A DNA stretch of 64,000 bases from Mycolicibacterium aurum. GTDB lineage: Bacteria; Actinomycetota; Actinomycetes; Mycobacteriales; Mycobacteriaceae. Made by a program: the position numbers and the translations under genes. The stretch covers positions 2,728,001 to 2,792,000 of the forward strand of contig LT549889.1 in NCBI GenBank assembly GCA_900078775.1, given 5' to 3'. Positions 61,738-64,000 of this stretch are shown in pieces (the first letter of the stretch is position 1; each line of letters opens with the position of its first letter). The notes beneath the pieces were generated by a model. It saw nothing but the letters and a program-made list of their open reading frames with translations. It was not told where the DNA came from and searched no databases.

Positions 61738-62415
61738 ATGGGATTTCGCCGTTTACGCCGGTTGTCCGTCGGGCTGGGTGCCGCCGGTGTGCTGGCCGCG
61801 TCGATGTTGGCAACGGGCAGCACGCCGCTGGCCGCCGCGCAGCCGTGCCCCGATGCCGAGATCATCTTCGCCCGCGGCACCGATGAGCCGCCGGGCGTCG
61901 GCATGACCGGGCAGGCGTTCGTCGACGCCGTGCGCTCGCACCTGCCGGGCCGCAACGTCGGCGTGTACGCGGTGAACTATCCGGCCACCGGTGATTTCGG
62001 CAACCCGGCGGTCTTCCCGTCCACGATGTTCGCCGGCGCCGCCGACGCCGGCGCCCGGGTGCGCAGCATGGCGGCGAACTGCCCGAACACCAAGCTGCTG
62101 CTCGGCGGGTTCTCCCAGGGCGCGGCGGTGGCCGCCTACGTCACCACCTCCGACATCCCGGCCGACGTGCACGACCACGTCGCCGGGGTGGTGCTGTTCG
62201 GGAAGCCGACCGCGGCGCTGCTGAACGGTTTCGGCGCCCCCGCCGCGAACATCTCCCCGCTCTACAACGGCAAGTCGCTGGATCTGTGCGCGCCCGGGGA
62301 CAGCATCTGCGACGGCTCGCCCGGCTCGCTGCTCGCGTCGCTGGCGCACGCCCTGTATCCGCTCAACGGACTGGTCGGTTCGGCGGCGGCCTCGGCCGCG
62401 GGCCGGCTGGCCTGA
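61738..62415 (+). CDS. Cutinase family serine esterase, secreted, 225 aa
   Basis: A signal peptide of about 33 residues ends in AAAQP. The cutinase nucleophile motif GFSQG carries Ser126, the aspartate lies in LDLCAPGDSICDG and the histidine near LAHALYP, so the triad and the disulfide cysteines (AQPC, ANC, LC, IC) are intact. Mycobacterial cutinase-like proteins hydrolyse lipid esters or polyester. The start ATG at 61738 has no strong ribosome-binding site. Confidence 0.88.
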   Translation: MGFRRLRRLSVGLGAAGVLAASMLATGSTPLAAAQPCPDAEIIFARGTDEPPGVGMTGQAFVDAVRSHLPGRNVGVYAVNYPATGDFGNPAVFPSTMFAGAADAGARVRSMAANCPNTKLLLGGFSQGAAVAAYVTTSDIPADVHDHVAGVVLFGKPTAALLNGFGAPAANISPLYNGKSLDLCAPGDSICDGSPGSLLASLAHALYPLNGLVGSAAASAAGRLA

Positions 62416-62444
62416 TCTCGGGGCACACTGCCCCGGAAAGCAAG

Positions 62445-62472
62445 CAAGGCCAGTGCTTTCGCACCGGCCTTG
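62445..62472 (-). terminator. Terminator hairpin after tRNA-Asn, with GNRA loop
   Basis: On the minus strand CAAGGCCGGTGC pairs with GCACTGGCCTTG (12 bp, one G-U pair) around a GAAA loop, then a T-rich tract CTTGCTTTCC follows. It begins 5 nt after the tRNA 3' end and also lies after the cutinase stop, so it may end both transcripts. Confidence 0.75.
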
Positions 62473-62477
62473 TGTTG

Positions 62478-62550
62478 CTCCCCCGGATGGACTCGAACCA
62501 TCAACCGTCCGATTAACAGTCGGAAGCTCTGCCAATTGAGCTACAGGGGA
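62478..62550 (-). tRNA. tRNA-Asn (GTT anticodon)
   Basis: On the minus strand the acceptor TCCCCTG pairs with CGGGGGA, the D arm is GCTC/GAGC, the anticodon stem encloses CTGTTAA with GTT as anticodon, and the T arm is GATGG-TTCGAGT-CCATC. The discriminator is G and CCA is not encoded. The gene sits between the cutinase and the small Rv2342-like gene. Confidence 0.96.
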
Positions 62551-62693
62551 ATGAACCGGAACAGACTCTAGCGCATGGACCGCGCCACTCCCGAATCGCC
62601 TGGTAGACGGCCTTGTGAGCGCACCGATCGGCGAGCATCGGCTGCGATGAGGCAGGATGGACAGCGTCCTGCTGTCGTCGTGAGGGGAGCCCC

Positions 62694-62969
62694 GTGTTCC
62701 GGTTGGTCTTCGTACTTGGAGTCGGCTACGTGCTGGGCGCGAAAGCGGGCCGGCACCGCTACGAACAGCTCTCCGCGACCTACCGCGCCATCACCGAGAA
62801 CCCGGCCACCAAAGCCGTGCTCGACGCCGGGCGGCGTAAGGTCGCCGACCGGGTGTCACCCGATCCGGCGATGGTGCGATTGACGGCGATCGACGCCGAG
62901 ACGTCCGTGTTGCAGCCCGAACAGCCCGACGTGCAGGTGCCGGGGCAGCAGAACGGGCAGACCCGCTAG
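62694..62969 (+). CDS. Conserved small mycobacterial protein (Rv2342-like), 91 aa
   Basis: A GTG start at 62694 preceded by GAGGGGAG gives a protein with a hydrophobic N-terminal segment (FRLVFVLGVGYVLGAKAGRHRYE), then a polar helical part, and a Gln-rich tail. The position next to tRNA-Asn and dnaG matches M. tuberculosis Rv2342. Probably membrane-associated; function unknown. Confidence 0.72.
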   Translation: MFRLVFVLGVGYVLGAKAGRHRYEQLSATYRAITENPATKAVLDAGRRKVADRVSPDPAMVRLTAIDAETSVLQPEQPDVQVPGQQNGQTR

Positions 62970-62990
62970 GCGCGAGGCTGGGAATTACGC

Positions 62991-63278
62991 CTAGCCCAGC
63001 GGGATGCTGGTGTTCCAGCTGTTGCCGGGGAAGATCGGCGAGGTGCAGAACCCGCCGTTGCAGATGCCGGCGCCCGGGGTGCCGACGGCCATGCCATTGC
63101 CGTTCGAGTAGGACAGGCAGTTGCCGTCCTCCTTGTTGCCGAACCAGGCCAGGCAGGCCGGGCCGGCCTGAACCGACTCCGCGGGGGTGGCCGACAGCGC
63201 CAGCACCGGCGCCGCGATGGCCGCAGCGAAAGCACCGACCACGATGAACCTGCGCTTCTGATCACTCAGAGTTGCCAC
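62991..63278 (-). CDS. Small secreted protein with four cysteines, 95 aa
   Basis: A signal peptide runs through a hydrophobic segment (FIVVGAFAAAIAAPVLALSA) to a probable SVQA cleavage. The mature part is about 55 residues and has four cysteines (GPAC, GNC, AGIC, GGFC), likely two disulfides, in a Gly/Asn-rich sequence. The GTG at 63276-63278 is chosen (AAAGG about 8 nt upstream). Function unknown. It lies 55 bp downstream of dnaG's stop, on the same strand. Confidence 0.65.
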   Translation of the reverse strand: MATLSDQKRRFIVVGAFAAAIAAPVLALSATPAESVQAGPACLAWFGNKEDGNCLSYSNGNGMAVGTPGAGICNGGFCTSPIFPGNSWNTSIPLG

Positions 63279-63333
63279 GGGCGTGCCTTTCTCGACAGAA
63301 ACTTGCGTTCCCACCATAACGGTTGTGTCGCGG

Positions 63334-64000
63334 TCATGCAGACAAGTCGTCGCCGCTGGCCTGTTCCAGCAGGCTGCGCCGGTAGGTCTCCATGGCGACC
63401 AGGTCACCGAACAGGGCGTGATACTCGTCGCTGTTGTCCACCGGGGACATCCGCTGCAGTTTCGACTTGACCTCGGCGATCTGCCGGCCGACGGCCACCT
63501 CCTGCAGCCGGGCGATCACCCCGGAGATGTAGCGGGCCAGCTTCTCGTCGTCCTCGATGCGGATGGCGTCCACCCCGAGTTCGTTGATCAGATTGGCCAC
63601 CTCCGGGGAGCCGGCCTGCGCGCGGACCGCATCGATCCACTCCGCGCCGGACAGCCCCGCCGACATCCCGCCGGCGGCGCCGATCGCGCTGCGCACCGAC
63701 GCATAACCGGGATGGGTGAAGTTCTCCACCGCCAGGCTGTCGAACACCGGACCGGCCAGGCCCGGGTACTGCAGCGCCGACTTCAGCGCCTCACGCTGCG
63801 GGCGCAGGATCGGGTCGCGCGGATCGGGGCGGGCCACCGTGGACTGCGGCCGGGGTGCGGCCTCGGCCTGCTGGCGTCGGTTCGTGCCCGACGGGCCGCG
63901 CCCGGTCTTGGCGCCCTTGCGCCCGGCCTCTTCCCGGACCCGGCCCAGCACCTGGCCGACGTCCTGCCAGCCGACCCAGCCGGCGAGCTGGCGGGCGTAC
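63334..64000 (-). CDS. dnaG: DNA primase DnaG, C-terminal part (5' end outside window)
   Basis: The frame continues past the window edge (reading AGWVGWQDVGQVLGRVREEAGRKG at the start of the visible part), so only the last 220 or so residues are seen. They correspond to the DnaG C-terminal helicase-binding region (PRDPILRPQREALKSAL, then KLQRMSPVDNSDEYHALF and ETYRRSLLEQA). It makes RNA primers at the replication fork by binding DnaB. Synteny with Rv2343c, the small gene and tRNA-Asn supports the call. Confidence 0.85.
   Translation of the reverse strand, partial: YARQLAGWVGWQDVGQVLGRVREEAGRKGAKTGRGPSGTNRRQQAEAAPRPQSTVARPDPRDPILRPQREALKSALQYPGLAGPVFDSLAVENFTHPGYASVRSAIGAAGGMSAGLSGAEWIDAVRAQAGSPEVANLINELGVDAIRIEDDEKLARYISGVIARLQEVAVGRQIAEVKSKLQRMSPVDNSDEYHALFGDLVAMETYRRSLLEQASGDDLSA

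Overview
This window looks like the chromosome of a Mycobacterium/Mycolicibacterium-type actinomycete. GC content is high, GTG starts and 1-4 nt ATGA/GTGA gene overlaps are common, and there are many mycobacterial hallmarks: an MmpL transporter, a mycothiol-dependent dehydrogenase paired with a metallo-beta-lactamase-fold gene, a DUF732-type secreted protein, a 13E12-family DUF222/HNH gene, an LppP/LprE-type lipoprotein, a cutinase, several TetR regulators and P450s, and dnaG beside a small conserved gene and tRNA-Asn. All names rest on recognition of motifs and families by eye; no search was run.

Layout. 1-7.5 kb: a TetR/SDR divergent pair with two palindromic operators, DUF3145, a methyltransferase/serine hydrolase operon, a TPR-LuxR regulator, then mscR and its MBL-fold partner. 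7.5-10.8 kb: a GH5-like lipoprotein, an orphan styrene-monooxygenase-type flavoprotein and a SHOCT membrane protein. 10.9-13.6 kb: a compact phosphonate-type module (PhnF-like GntR, PhnZ-like HD oxygenase, FAD oxidoreductase, and an internally deleted phosphonatase-like gene) around a HutC/PhnF-type operator. 13.6-19.4 kb: amidase, SABATH-like methyltransferase, TPP enzyme plus dihydrodipicolinate-reductase-like operon, and a secreted protein. 19.5-22.9 kb: an SDR translationally coupled to a striking 141-aa hexad-repeat, Cys-ladder protein, then a large Pro/Glu/Thr-rich surface protein facing a 59-aa peptide gene. 22.9-29.6 kb: Pif1-like helicase with a BRCT tail, NCS2 permease, VTT membrane protein, transglutaminase, and an alanine-dehydrogenase-like gene with no ordinary start codon. 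29.7-36.5 kb: MmpL, GAF-GGDEF, alpha/beta hydrolase, 13E12 gene and DUF732.

36.6-41.6 kb: dehydrogenase-like gene, P450/TetR divergent pair, a gene-poor tract with a double inverted repeat next to a CAU-anticodon tRNA, a holin-like membrane protein and an unknown protein. 41.7-48.9 kb: TldE/TldD, a D-amino-acid-dehydrogenase-like gene and an ECF-type transporter (EcfT plus a fused membrane/double-ATPase protein). 49-59.1 kb: accessory catabolism (phosphotransferase, amidohydrolase, tandem-TetR fusion, P450, a frameshifted CoA-transferase, MaoC-like hydratase) with several TetR regulators and candidate operators, then a VIT1-type transporter. 59.2-64 kb: acyl-CoA-oxidase-like dehydrogenase, lipoprotein, cutinase, tRNA-Asn with a clear hairpin terminator, small genes and the 3' part of dnaG.

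Most of the window is ordinary mycobacterial accessory metabolism. The best candidates for something undescribed are the hexad-repeat Ser-to-Cys ladder protein at 20.2 kb, the helicase-exonuclease-like-BRCT fusion at 22.9 kb, the leader peptide/CTG arrangement at 28.4 kb and the double palindrome by the tRNA at 39.9 kb.
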